64,000 nt of DNA from Paludibacter sp. (GTDB lineage Bacteria > Bacteroidota > Bacteroidia > Bacteroidales > Paludibacteraceae). The DNA lies in contig JAFLKK010000008.1 of the NCBI GenBank assembly GCA_019163375.1, forward strand, positions 124,001 through 188,000, in the 5' to 3' direction. The notes under the pieces are model-generated. The model was not told the origin of the DNA. It ran no database searches and saw nothing but the letters and a program-made list of their open reading frames with translations. Position 1 is the first letter of the stretch. The number at the start of each line of letters is the position of its first letter. Made by a program: the position numbers and the translations under genes. Below, piece after piece: positions 51,597 through 60,202 of this stretch.

Positions 51597-53687
51597 TTAT
51601 TTTATTCCGTTACGTTTCAACAATGCATCAATCGTAGGTTCCTGGCCACGGAAACGTTTGTAAAGCGTCATGGGATGTTCGGTACCACCACGCATCAATA
51701 TATTTTCGCGGAATGAAGCTGCTATTTTCTTGTTGAAAATACCATTTTTGACAAAAACCGAGAAAGCATCAGCATCCAATACTTCAGCCCATTTGTAGCT
51801 ATAATAACCGGCAGCATAACCTCCCGAGAAAATATGACTAAAGGTTGGACTCAATCCCACAGTTGAGATTACGGGAAGAATTTGAGTAGACTCCATGGCT
51901 TCTTTTTCGTATGCAATAACATCCCCTTCGAATGGTTTTTCGATTGAATGCCAAGCCATATCCAAATATCCAAAGCTTAATTGACGTAAGCAAAGGTTAG
52001 CATTATTGAAGTTTTCCGAAGCCTTTATTTTTTCGATTAATTCGGCAGGAATTTTTTCATTTGTAAGATAATTTACAGCAAAACCATCCAGGAATTCTTT
52101 TTCAGAACCCCAATTTTCCATTACCTGCGATGGAAGTTCTACGAAATCGCGGTAAACATTTGTTCCCGACAATGATTCGTAAGTACATTTTGTAAGCATA
52201 CCATGCAATGAATGTCCGAATTCGTGCAAGAAAGTAGTCAATTCATCGAATGTCAACAAGGCAGGTTTAGTGGATGTAGGACGGGTAAAGTTCATCACAA
52301 TGGTAACATGCGGACGACTATCCGTTTTTCCAATCATATGTTGTCCTTTGAATTCGCTCATCCATGCACCGGCACGTTTGCCATCGCGTGGGTGAAAATC
52401 GGTATACAGAACGGATAGAAATTTACCATTTTCGTCAGTAACATCGTAGGCATCCACTTCGGGATTATATACCGGAATGCTTGGGTTTTTCGTAAATTTG
52501 ATACCGTATAAACGGGTAGCAAGTCCAAAAACACCTTTCTTCACGTGCTCCAATTCAAAATACGGCTTGGTCATTTCATCGTTTACCGCATATTTTTCAT
52601 TCTTTAGCTTTTCAGAATAATAGGCCCAATCCCAGGCTTGTAGTTTAAAATAGGCACCATTGTTATCGGCATAGGCTTGCACTTCGGCCAATTCTTTCTC
52701 GGCTGTAGGTTTGTAAGCCACCAGTAATTTGTTTAATAAGTCATATACATTTTTCTTATTTTCGGCCATGCGATGCACCAATTCATAATCGGCAAATGAT
52801 TTATGTCCTAACAAGTTAGCAATCTGCAAACGGATATTTACGATTTTCTTTATGTTTTCGCGGTTATCAAACTCCCCACCCAACATACATTTTGTGCTGT
52901 TGGCAAGGTACAACTCACGGCGTAAATCGCGATTATCGGCATATTTCATAACCGGAACAGTGGTGGTAGCTTTCAGATTAAGTAACCAACCGGCTTTTCC
53001 GGCTTTCTTGGCATTGCCGGCCAACATATCCATTACATCATTCGGTAAACCCGACAATAATGATTTGTTGGTAATCAGCATGCTGTATTTATTGGTTTCT
53101 TTCAATACGTTTTGACCGTAAACAAGTGTCAGCAAGCTGATGTCTTTTGTCAACTGTCGGTAGGTTACTTTGTCGGCTTCCGATAAATTAGCACCATTAT
53201 CGGCAAAACCATCATAGCTTTCTTTCAAAAGCATTTTTTGCTCGGTATTGAGGTTGAGCTTATCTTTTTGTTCGTACACTGCTTTTACACGGGCAAACAA
53301 TTTTTCGTTCAGGCGAACGGAATTAGAGTGTTCACTCATTACCGGCGAGATTTGTTCAGCTATCTTTTGCAGTTCGTCCGAAGTTTCCGAACTTAACAGA
53401 TTGTAGAATGGAGCACTCACTTTATTGAGCATTTTACCCGAATTCTCTAACGCAACGATCGTATTATCGAATGTTGGTGCCTGAGGATTATTGATAATTG
53501 CATCCACTTCTTTGTTGTGTTGCTTTATTGCTTCCTCAAAAGCAGGGAGATAGTGTTCTGATTTAATTTCACTGAATGGGAAAGTCTGATGAGGTGTCTT
53601 AAAGGTCTCGAAAAACGGATTACCTGCAGACACTGTTGCAGCAAAAGTCAATGCAGTCATAAGTAAAGAAAGTTTTGATTTTCTCAT
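51597..53687 (-). CDS. M3 family metallopeptidase (peptidyl-dipeptidase Dcp-like), exported
   Basis: A zinc oligopeptidase of 696 residues. MRKSKLSLLMTALTFAATVSAG is a signal peptide, so it acts in the periplasm or outside. The zinc motif is FLHEFGHSLHGML (HEFGH, about residues 487-491), with the third ligand Glu in RDFVELPSQVMENW. The C-terminal FSHIFSGGYAAGYYSYKWAEVLDADAF is typical of M3 peptidases. Length and layout match Dcp, which removes dipeptides from C-termini; an oligopeptidase A role is also possible. The upstream 440 bases show no clear promoter box. Confidence 0.95.
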   Translation of the reverse strand: MRKSKLSLLMTALTFAATVSAGNPFFETFKTPHQTFPFSEIKSEHYLPAFEEAIKQHNKEVDAIINNPQAPTFDNTIVALENSGKMLNKVSAPFYNLLSSETSDELQKIAEQISPVMSEHSNSVRLNEKLFARVKAVYEQKDKLNLNTEQKMLLKESYDGFADNGANLSEADKVTYRQLTKDISLLTLVYGQNVLKETNKYSMLITNKSLLSGLPNDVMDMLAGNAKKAGKAGWLLNLKATTTVPVMKYADNRDLRRELYLANSTKCMLGGEFDNRENIKKIVNIRLQIANLLGHKSFADYELVHRMAENKKNVYDLLNKLLVAYKPTAEKELAEVQAYADNNGAYFKLQAWDWAYYSEKLKNEKYAVNDEMTKPYFELEHVKKGVFGLATRLYGIKFTKNPSIPVYNPEVDAYDVTDENGKFLSVLYTDFHPRDGKRAGAWMSEFKGQHMIGKTDSRPHVTIVMNFTRPTSTKPALLTFDELTTFLHEFGHSLHGMLTKCTYESLSGTNVYRDFVELPSQVMENWGSEKEFLDGFAVNYLTNEKIPAELIEKIKASENFNNANLCLRQLSFGYLDMAWHSIEKPFEGDVIAYEKEAMESTQILPVISTVGLSPTFSHIFSGGYAAGYYSYKWAEVLDADAFSVFVKNGIFNKKIAASFRENILMRGGTEHPMTLYKRFRGQEPTIDALLKRNGIK

Positions 53688-54131
53688 TTTTATAAATAAT
53701 AAATCTGATTAATTAATTGATTACTAACACTAAATATGGGTGGCAAGTTTTTAAATCTTGTCCTGAAAAATTGATGATTCTCTCTGTTTGAATGTTGTAA
53801 GTAGCTGAGTATAGTCCGGTTTATTCTACCTTGAATTTCCATCCAGTTAGGGCACTGCTCTCAGCAATAAGAAAGGATAGTAAAACCAAAAGTAAAGCAC
53901 TAAGGAGTGTTTCAAATTCGATTTCAAGTATCTTTCAAAAAAATCTGTCAAAAATACAAATAAATATTCATCCAGCAAATATATATTTAATATCGTAGTA
54001 GATTACAAATAAAAGTAAAACACAATATATTTTATGACACAAACGATTGCAATGCCTCATCTACCGTAAAAAAAAACATCGCCGGGATTTTACTCAGACG
54101 ATGTTTTTAAAATATAGTTAGTATTGTGATA
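53688..54131. other. 444-base intergenic region
   Basis: AT-rich, without coding frames or repeats of the other families. The only structure I see is the mgsA terminator at 54072-54110. Confidence 0.6.
54072..54110 (-). terminator. Terminator after mgsA
   Basis: AAAAACATCG (54072-54081) pairs with CGATGTTTTT (54099-54108) over a 17-base loop; on the minus strand the stem is followed by T-rich sequence (TTTTTTTTACGG). Confidence 0.85.
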
Positions 54132-54575
54132 TTATCTTTCGAACTTGATATAACGCGGCTCGCTGGGAACATATTCATTGTTATCCCATAGCGTACTGGT
54201 TATCATTAAGTCGGCACTATAACGGTTACAAGCAATTGGCACATTGTGTACACGGCATTGACGTAGAAGCATTTGAATGTCAGCTTCGTGTGGCTGCGCA
54301 TTTAAATCATCAATTAAAAAGATAGCCAGATTTACTTGTTTGCGAACTACTAATGCTGCAATTTCGGCATCACCACCAAGGGGACCGGAATTCATACAAG
54401 TAATATCAACTTCTACTCCTTTATCTTCTAAGGCTTTCTGAATTAAGCCACCTGTTGTTCCGGTGCAAATAAGTTTATGCTTGGACAACATATCGGCATT
54501 AAATACAGCCCACTCAACCATATCTGCTTTTCGCTTATCGTGAGCTACTAATGCAATTGTCAATTGTTTATTCAT
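54132..54575 (-). CDS. mgsA: Methylglyoxal synthase
   Basis: Converts dihydroxyacetone phosphate to methylglyoxal, a bypass when phosphate is short. I start at the internal ATG at 54575 (MNKQLTIALVAHDKRKADMVEW; 147 residues), because the longer start (54599) is only 5 bases from the promoter box and the shorter form matches homologues. Motifs: IALVAHDKRK phosphate-binding start, GTTGGL, the catalytic Asp in SGPLGGDAEIAALV, DDLNAQPHEADIQMLLR, and VPIACNRYSADLMI. The terminator at 54072 follows. Confidence 0.94.
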   Translation of the reverse strand: MNKQLTIALVAHDKRKADMVEWAVFNADMLSKHKLICTGTTGGLIQKALEDKGVEVDITCMNSGPLGGDAEIAALVVRKQVNLAIFLIDDLNAQPHEADIQMLLRQCRVHNVPIACNRYSADLMITSTLWDNNEYVPSEPRYIKFER

Positions 54576-54603
54576 ACTCTCGTTATTTTCATTATTCATT
54601 GTG

Positions 54604-54611
54604 CAAAGTTA
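54604..54611 (-). promoter_or_regulatory. TAnnTTTG promoter box of mgsA
   Basis: Minus strand TAACTTTG, followed by CACAATG. It lies 5 bases before the longer start and about 28 before the chosen one. Confidence 0.6.
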
Positions 54612-54671
54612 AGAATTATACACATTAAACAAAGCATTTAGTACAAAAGTTCTTCAAATAATACTATCGCG

Positions 54672-54702
54672 TTGGTAGGTAAGTAGATTTTGCTTACTTT
54701 TG
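54672..54702 (+). promoter_or_regulatory. Promoter of the GHL10 hydrolase gene
   Basis: TTG (54672-54674), 20 bases, TACTTTTG (54695-54702): full consensus with ideal spacing. The leader to the ATG at 54723 is short, about 15 bases. Confidence 0.75.
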
Positions 54703-54722
54703 CGTTAAATAATTAAAAAGTT

Positions 54723-56246
54723 ATGATCAGAAAAACCACCATCCTTCTTTGCTGTTTGTTTGTGCTATTAAACCTTAAAGCACAACAACATAAACGCGAA
54801 ATGCGTGCAGCGTGGATTGCCACAGTTGCCAATATCGATTGGCCAAGTCAGCGAAATTTAAGTAGCAAAGCCCAACGCGAAGAAATGCGCGCTATGCTCG
54901 ATGGACTTGCCAAAAATAACATCAATGCTATCGTGCTTCAAATTCGCCCAACGGCGGATACTTTTTATCCTTCGGCTCTTGAGCCCTGGTCGAACTGGCT
55001 CACCGGCCGTCAGGGTGTAAAACCCTCGCCTTTCTACGATCCCTTGCAGTTTATAATCGACGAGGCTCACAAACGCTGCATCGAAGTGCATGTGTGGTTG
55101 AACCCTTATCGCGTTACCAACTCCGACAATCTGGATATTCTGAGTCGTGATCACTTGTATTACAAAAACAAAGATTTGTTTGTAAAATATGGCGACAAAT
55201 ACTACTTCAACCCAGGACTGGACGAAACGCGTGAGTTTTTGAATTTGGTGGTGCAAGATGTAGTGGAACGGTATGATATTGACGGCGTTCATTTCGACGA
55301 TTATTTTTACCCTTATCGTGTTGCCGGACAAGAATTTCCCGACGAAGCGGCTTTCCGCAAATATCCTCGCGGCTTTGCTCCCAACCAGAAAGAAGACTGG
55401 CGTCGGAACAACGTAAATATGGTTATTGAAGAACTCCAAAAAACCATCAAAAGCGTTAAGCCATGGGTTGAATTCGGCATCTCGCCTTTTGGTGTGTGGC
55501 GCAATGATAATGTAGATCCACGCGGTTCGGCTACCCGTGCCGGTGTGCAAAATTACGACGACCTGTATGCCGACATTCTGAAATGGCTGAAAGAAGGTAG
55601 TATCGACTACGTGGTACCCCAACTGTATTGGGAAATAGGCAAAAAAGTGGCCGACTATGAAGTATTAGTAAAATGGTGGAGTGAAAACTCGTACGGAAAA
55701 AATCTGTATATCGGCCTTTATAATTCGCAATTGGGATCGCCCGATGCAAACATTGCATGGCGCAAAGGCAATGAACTGGCTCGACAACTGAACATGAACC
55801 TTCGCTATCCACAAATTGATGGAGCAGTATACTTCAGCGCCAAGCCTTTCCTTAAAAATAAACAAGGACTCAACGACACGCTACAAAGCAATTATTATAA
55901 GTACCCGGCTCTTTGCCCTATCAACCGCAACATTGTGGGCGAACCGTCGGCACAACCTCAGAACCTGCGCATCGTGAAGGATGGTGGCGAAGCCTATCTT
56001 CTTTGGGATAAAGTGGACGAAGAGGGTGGTTGTCAGGTGGCTTACTACGTGGTATATGCTTTCAAAGGCAAAAAAGTGGGCGACATGAACGATCCTGCCA
56101 ACATAGTAGTTCGCACTACCGAAAACTGTGTGGATTTGCGGGAAATTGACCGCAAGTTCAAAGGGCATTGTGCGTTTGTAGTGACGGCCGTAAACCGATA
56201 TAAACACGAAAGTGTGCCTACCGAAGGAGCCACACGACGACTGTAA
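54723..56246 (+). CDS. Glycosyl-hydrolase-like 10 (GHL10/DUF187) family protein, secreted
   Basis: A 507-residue exported hydrolase-like protein. MIRKTTILLCCLFVLLNLKAQQ is the signal peptide. The GHL10 barrel starts with the family signature KREMRAAWIATVANIDWPS and includes NAIVLQIRPTADTFYPSALEPWSNWLTG, HVWLNPYRVTN, the acidic strand YDIDGVHFDDYFYPY, and FGISPFGVWRN. The last 100 residues (about 400-507, QNLRIVKDGGEAYLLWDKV) resemble a fibronectin type III-like domain. Homologues are proposed to act on cell-wall or extracellular glycans, but activity is unproven. It has a textbook promoter and a strong terminator, so it is a single-gene unit. Confidence 0.92.
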   Translation: MIRKTTILLCCLFVLLNLKAQQHKREMRAAWIATVANIDWPSQRNLSSKAQREEMRAMLDGLAKNNINAIVLQIRPTADTFYPSALEPWSNWLTGRQGVKPSPFYDPLQFIIDEAHKRCIEVHVWLNPYRVTNSDNLDILSRDHLYYKNKDLFVKYGDKYYFNPGLDETREFLNLVVQDVVERYDIDGVHFDDYFYPYRVAGQEFPDEAAFRKYPRGFAPNQKEDWRRNNVNMVIEELQKTIKSVKPWVEFGISPFGVWRNDNVDPRGSATRAGVQNYDDLYADILKWLKEGSIDYVVPQLYWEIGKKVADYEVLVKWWSENSYGKNLYIGLYNSQLGSPDANIAWRKGNELARQLNMNLRYPQIDGAVYFSAKPFLKNKQGLNDTLQSNYYKYPALCPINRNIVGEPSAQPQNLRIVKDGGEAYLLWDKVDEEGGCQVAYYVVYAFKGKKVGDMNDPANIVVRTTENCVDLREIDRKFKGHCAFVVTAVNRYKHESVPTEGATRRL

Positions 56247-56333
56247 ATTTAATTCGTCGACAGACAGCTACTTTCCTTTTATTCAGAAGCTACTTTCGAT
56301 TTGTTACTAAAAGTTGGATAGAACTAGTAAACA

Positions 56334-56372
56334 GAAACCGTTATTCGATTTTTTCGAATAACGGTTTTTTTG
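56334..56372 (+). terminator. Terminator after the GHL10 gene
   Basis: AAACCGTTATTCGA (56335-56348) pairs with TCGAATAACGGTTT (56354-56367) and is followed by TTTTT. Confidence 0.95.
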
Positions 56373-56438
56373 GCAGTAAGATATTGAAATAAGAATAAAA
56401 AAAGAACAAATAGTTCGTATTCAATGCGATATATTCCG

Positions 56439-56446
56439 TACCTTTG
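56439..56446 (+). promoter_or_regulatory. TAnnTTTG promoter box of the J-domain/KTSC gene
   Basis: TACCTTTG followed by CGCCC; leader of about 78 bases to the ATG at 56529. Confidence 0.6.
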
Positions 56447-56528
56447 CGCCCGATTTGGAAAAACACAGTGCTACTGTGTTTGAAAAAACAGCAAAGCAAC
56501 CATCAATTAAAACTTTTTAGATCCATTT

Positions 56529-56978
56529 ATGAAGCGTATTAACGAATACAAGAAATTATTTAATGTTGAACCTGACACTGATCTTAGAAAATTAAAAACT
56601 ACTTATAGAAATTTGGTAAAAGAATGGCACCCTGACAAATTTCCAAATGGAGATGAGCAAAATGAAGCAGAACTAAAAAGTCGCCAGATTATTGATGCCT
56701 ACCATTTCTTAGTGAGCATTGCTCCCGAAACAAAAGAAGCCAACCTCGAAGAATACACCACCGTTACTGCCGAATCGGGTATTGCCGATTTCAAACACAA
56801 AGGGCTGACTCTCGAAATTACCTACATGGATGGTACCACTTACGAGTATTTTGGCGTAACAAAAAACATGGTTACCAAATTGGCAAATGCCGATAAACCA
56901 ATGCGTTTTGCCAAAAGAAACATTATGAGTTCATACCTGTATCGCAGAGCGAAAAAAGGTGCTGAAGTAATGGCTTAA
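56529..56978 (+). CDS. J-domain plus KTSC domain protein
   Basis: A 149-residue protein with two parts. Residues 1-65 form a J domain (INEYKKLFNVEPDTDLRKLKTTYRNLVKEWHPDKFP) with the HPD tripeptide that activates DnaK. Residues about 85-145 form a KTSC-type domain (ISDFKHKGLTLEITYMDGTTYEYFGVT region, then MRFAKRNIMSSYLYRR). KTSC domains of unknown function also occur alone and in phage proteins. No signal or membrane segment. It likely recruits Hsp70 to a specific RNA or protein partner; the partner is unknown. A hairpin terminator follows at 57034. Confidence 0.88.
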   Translation: MKRINEYKKLFNVEPDTDLRKLKTTYRNLVKEWHPDKFPNGDEQNEAELKSRQIIDAYHFLVSIAPETKEANLEEYTTVTAESGIADFKHKGLTLEITYMDGTTYEYFGVTKNMVTKLANADKPMRFAKRNIMSSYLYRRAKKGAEVMA

Positions 56979-57033
56979 TAGCCGATAGATATACACCGGT
57001 CAACTATCACGACTGTCTGTTTTTGAATAAAAT

Positions 57034-57076
57034 AAGATTCCCGCTACAAATTTCGTAGTGGGAATCTTTTGTTTTT
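57034..57076 (+). terminator. Terminator after the J-domain/KTSC gene
   Basis: AAGATTCCC (57034-57042) pairs with GGGAATCTT (57060-57068), extended inside by CTAC/GTAG, followed by TTGTTTTT. The array begins 5 bases later. Confidence 0.85.
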
Positions 57077-57080
57077 GGGA

Positions 57081-57395
57081 TCTGACCTTTTTACGAAACA
57101 TCAACTCTGTTTTACCAAGCGTTCTGACAATTTTACCAAGGTCTCCAACAACTTTACCACGGCTTCTGACAATTTTACCAAGCTCCATATAATAAAAATA
57201 TCAGGCTCTGACGATTTTACCTTCGGTTCTGACAGTTTTACCACGGCTTCTGACGATTTTACCGAGCATTCTGACAAGTTTACCGAGGTATCTGACAGTT
57301 TTACCACGGCTTCTGACAAGTTTACCAAGCTCTAAAACCATTTTACCGAGCATTCTGACAAGTTTACCGAGGTATCTGATAATGTTACGAAGCAT
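57081..57395. repeat. 21-bp tandem repeat array, 15 units (array 2)
   Basis: Fifteen steps of exactly 21 bases, consensus TCTGACAATTTTACCACGGCT; the TTTACC core recurs at 57090, 57111, 57132, 57153, 57174, 57216 and every 21 bases to 57363, then GTTACG at 57384. The unit expected at 57195 is overwritten by AT-rich sequence (CATATAATAAAAATATCA) yet the phase is kept. On the plus strand a frame reads heptads S-D-x-F-T-x-x (for example SDNFTKV), comparable in plan to S-K-x-[LI]-A-E-x in array 1; on the minus strand a frame with an ATG (57458) reads LGKLVRM-type heptads with one stop at the overwritten unit. Confidence 0.95.
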
Positions 57396-57444
57396 TATGA
57401 CAAAATAGAAATTGCTTTGATAAAAAAGAAAAACGAACTTAAAC

Positions 57445-57476
57445 TTTGTATATCGCATCTTAAAAAGCTACCTTTG
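57445..57476 (+). promoter_or_regulatory. Promoter of the unknown exported protein gene
   Basis: TTTG (57445-57448), 20 bases, TACCTTTG (57469-57476); full consensus. It starts 50 bases after the end of array 2. Confidence 0.75.
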
Positions 57477-57543
57477 CACTACGAAACAAACCACACCTAC
57501 CGTGCAGCTCTGCACTCTATTTATACAAAAAAAACATCAAAAT

Positions 57544-58680
57544 ATGAATCGATTATTGACCATAATCTCCGGGCTGCTGCTTCTGACAACCAATGCGTTT
57601 GGACTCCGAACGCTCAACGTAACCGAACAAACAATAAAGATAGACGCCCTTAAAGAAGAAAAACTTTACTATGGATTTGCGGCAGGCGATAAGATTACGT
57701 TCACGCTTGCGGTGGCCAACAATGATTACCTGAGCGAAGTAGAGGTTCTCGAATATCCCGGCACATCGAAGTTTTCGGATATGAACATCACAAAGGTGAA
57801 TGTAAGAACGATTGTTGTTCCCCAAAAAGGAGTTTATGTTTTTCGGTTTAAAAACCTGGCTCCCACAAGCAGGGTTATCAAATTTAAGGTTCAACGAACT
57901 CCGGCCGGCGAAGCAAGCACTAATTTCAATTCAACCGTCAACTGGCAACCGCAACAGGTGACCACGTACAAAACGTACACAAAGGATGTGATTGTGGGTT
58001 ATGACACCATTTACACGCAAAAAAACAAAAAAGAGATCATTAAAACAGAATTATCCGAAGATATGATAATGGATAAAACCGAAAGGGTGAATTCTACCGG
58101 CAGCATTGGAAACAAAAATAGAAAAACGCTGGTTATTCATCTTCCTAAAAATGAAATTACAGAAGAGAAATCCCGCAAAGTGGTATCGTGGGTGTACTGG
58201 ATAGGCGTAGGAAAAGAAGCGAGCGATGCCTGGAAAAAAAATGTGAGTATCTTTAGAAACATCACTTCGGGAGCGGTCACCATACTTGGAGGCGGTCCTC
58301 TTGCCGGATTCGCCATTGGCACCGTGGCCGGTTTTGCTATGCCTTCGATGGGAGAAGACGTAGCCTATTGGTTTATCCCCGATTATAAAAACTCGGAGTT
58401 ATTTATGAACAGTAAGACCTTTATGCAGTTCGACAAAGGAAAAGGTGTGGCTGCTTATGGAAAGAATATGAACAGAACGCAAGGCACTTTTTACGTTGGA
58501 TTGCTAAACGATAACACGCTTCAGGGAATTGATGCTAACGTAAAAATTTCCGTTCTGTGGGAAACAAAGTACTTCGCAGACAAAACTTACGTGGAAATGA
58601 GCATAGCACCCCGTTATGAAAAGAAAACGTTTACCGACCCGGAAGTAAACACGTATACCGTGCCTGTAACCGGAGAGTGA
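57544..58680 (+). CDS. Exported protein of unknown function (378 aa)
   Basis: I do not recognise the family. Start at the ATG at 57544 (MNRLLTIISGLLLLTTNAFG), which gives a signal peptide cut near residue 20; the track start uses 14 extra residues. The mature part begins LRTLNVTEQTIKIDALKEEK and is beta-rich (KITFTLAVANNDYLSEVEVLE; VIVGYDTIYTQKNKKEIIKTELSEDMI). Near residues 238-270 there is a glycine-rich hydrophobic stretch (SGAVTILGGGPLAGFAIGTVAGFAMP) that could enter a membrane or form a hairpin. It has a full promoter and stands alone between array 2 and a MATE gene. An envelope or secreted role is the most that can be said. Confidence 0.8.
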   Translation: MNRLLTIISGLLLLTTNAFGLRTLNVTEQTIKIDALKEEKLYYGFAAGDKITFTLAVANNDYLSEVEVLEYPGTSKFSDMNITKVNVRTIVVPQKGVYVFRFKNLAPTSRVIKFKVQRTPAGEASTNFNSTVNWQPQQVTTYKTYTKDVIVGYDTIYTQKNKKEIIKTELSEDMIMDKTERVNSTGSIGNKNRKTLVIHLPKNEITEEKSRKVVSWVYWIGVGKEASDAWKKNVSIFRNITSGAVTILGGGPLAGFAIGTVAGFAMPSMGEDVAYWFIPDYKNSELFMNSKTFMQFDKGKGVAAYGKNMNRTQGTFYVGLLNDNTLQGIDANVKISVLWETKYFADKTYVEMSIAPRYEKKTFTDPEVNTYTVPVTGE

Positions 58681-58759
58681 TGATAGGCATTAAGTGGTGG
58701 CACGTTATATTATCTTAAATTTACTCACCTGCATGGCTACAAAGCGCTGGCTTATTTAG

Positions 58760-58767
58760 TACCTTTG
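58760..58767 (+). promoter_or_regulatory. TAnnTTTG promoter box of the MATE transporter gene
   Basis: TACCTTTG followed by CACC; about 24 bases before the ATG at 58791. Confidence 0.6.
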
Positions 58768-58790
58768 CACCTGAATAGTTATCAAAAAGA

Positions 58791-60152
58791 ATGCGAATGG
58801 AACAAAAAGGATCGCCTATCGCGCTGGGCACAGAGAATGTAGGGAAATTACTGATGCAATACGCCATTCCGGCCATTATTGCCATGACGGCTTCGTCGTT
58901 GTACAACATTACAGATAGTATTTTTATCGGGCACGGTGTAGGTCCGCTAGCCATTTCGGGTTTGGCACTTACATTTCCATTAATGAATCTGGCAGCCGCT
59001 TTCGGATCGTTGGTGGGTATTGGAGCTTCCACGCTTATGTCGGTACGCCTGGGTCAAAAAGACTACGAAACTGCCAATAAAATTCTCGGCAACGTATTTA
59101 TTCTGAACATTATTCTGGGATTGGCTTACACCGTAGTGATGCTACTGTTTCTGGATCCTATCCTTTATTTCTTTGGTGCAAGTGCTGCCACCCTACCCTA
59201 CGCCCATCAATACATGGTGGTGCTTCTGCTGGGCAATGTGGTTACCCACATGTATCTTGGGCTGAATGCTTTGTTGCGCTCCACAGGGCGCCCACAAAAA
59301 GCCATGTATGCCACACTCCTATCGGTACTCATCAACATTATTCTGAATCCTCTGTTTATTTTTGTCTTCAAATGGGGCATTCAGGGCAGTGCCTTTGCCA
59401 CCGTCATTTCGCAAACCCTTATGCTGATATGGCAAATCAATATCTTCAGCAACAAGAAACATTTTATTCATCTGAAAAAAGGCGTATTCAAGTTACAACG
59501 CAAGATAGTAGTCGATTCGTTGGCCATTGGGCTCGCACCATTTATGATGAATGCAGCTTCGTGTGTTATCGTGGTTATTATCAATCAGGGCCTTATCCGC
59601 CATGGTGGCGATTTGGCAGTTGGAGCATACGGCATTGTCAACCGGGTGGTTTTTCTTTTTATGATGATCGTAATGGGATTCAACCAGGGCATGCAACCCA
59701 TTGCCGGATATAATTTTGGTGCAGGACATTACGAGCGGGTAACCGAAGTACTCAAAAGAACCATCTTTTGGGCTACGGGCGTCACCACTTTTGGATTCAT
59801 GATCGGACAATTATTTCCGCACGCTGTGGCTTCGATCTTCACTAACGACACAAAACTGATTGACTTAGCATCCGATGGATTACGCATTGTGCTGATCTTT
59901 TTCCCTATTATCGGCTTCCAAATGGTGACGTCCAACTTTTTTCAAAGCATTGGCATGGCCGGTAAAGCCATTTTTCTGTCGCTAACCCGTCAGCTTTTAT
60001 TCCTACTGCCTTGTTTACTGATTCTTCCACATATATTTGGAGTAAAAGGAGTTTGGTACAGCCTGCCTTCAGCCGATTTAGCATCCAGTATCGTGTCGGC
60101 TTTCATGCTAATATCGCAATTCCGAAAATTCAAAAAATCAGCGATAGCTTGA
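58791..60152 (+). CDS. MATE family efflux transporter
   Basis: A 453-residue inner-membrane antiporter of the MOP superfamily that exports cationic drugs or metabolites using Na+ or H+. About twelve hydrophobic segments are visible in two halves of six. The first begins LLMQYAIPAIIAMTASSLYNITDSIFIGHGVG, the typical MATE start; the second half begins VDSLAIGLAPFMMNAASCVIVVIINQGL. MQPIAGYNFGAGHYERV is the loop motif of the DinF/NorM-like branch. It is followed 50 bases later by a kinase-like gene on the same strand, possibly cotranscribed. Confidence 0.94.
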   Translation: MRMEQKGSPIALGTENVGKLLMQYAIPAIIAMTASSLYNITDSIFIGHGVGPLAISGLALTFPLMNLAAAFGSLVGIGASTLMSVRLGQKDYETANKILGNVFILNIILGLAYTVVMLLFLDPILYFFGASAATLPYAHQYMVVLLLGNVVTHMYLGLNALLRSTGRPQKAMYATLLSVLINIILNPLFIFVFKWGIQGSAFATVISQTLMLIWQINIFSNKKHFIHLKKGVFKLQRKIVVDSLAIGLAPFMMNAASCVIVVIINQGLIRHGGDLAVGAYGIVNRVVFLFMMIVMGFNQGMQPIAGYNFGAGHYERVTEVLKRTIFWATGVTTFGFMIGQLFPHAVASIFTNDTKLIDLASDGLRIVLIFFPIIGFQMVTSNFFQSIGMAGKAIFLSLTRQLLFLLPCLLILPHIFGVKGVWYSLPSADLASSIVSAFMLISQFRKFKKSAIA

Positions 60153-60202
60153 TAACTCTTTAATCTTTTGTCTTTGCTCTTTTGTCTAAAAAACATATCA
60201 TC

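Larger units (their letters stand above)
56979..57543. other. 565-base intergenic region holding 21-bp array 2
   Basis: Contains a terminator (57034-57076), the 21-bp array (57081-57395), and the promoter of the next gene (57445-57476). Short frames in it are by-products of the array. Confidence 0.8.

Noticed and set aside
54858-55622. 254-codon frame antisense to the GHL10 gene
   Set aside because: Shadow of a strongly supported gene with signature motifs; the antisense protein has no recognisable features.
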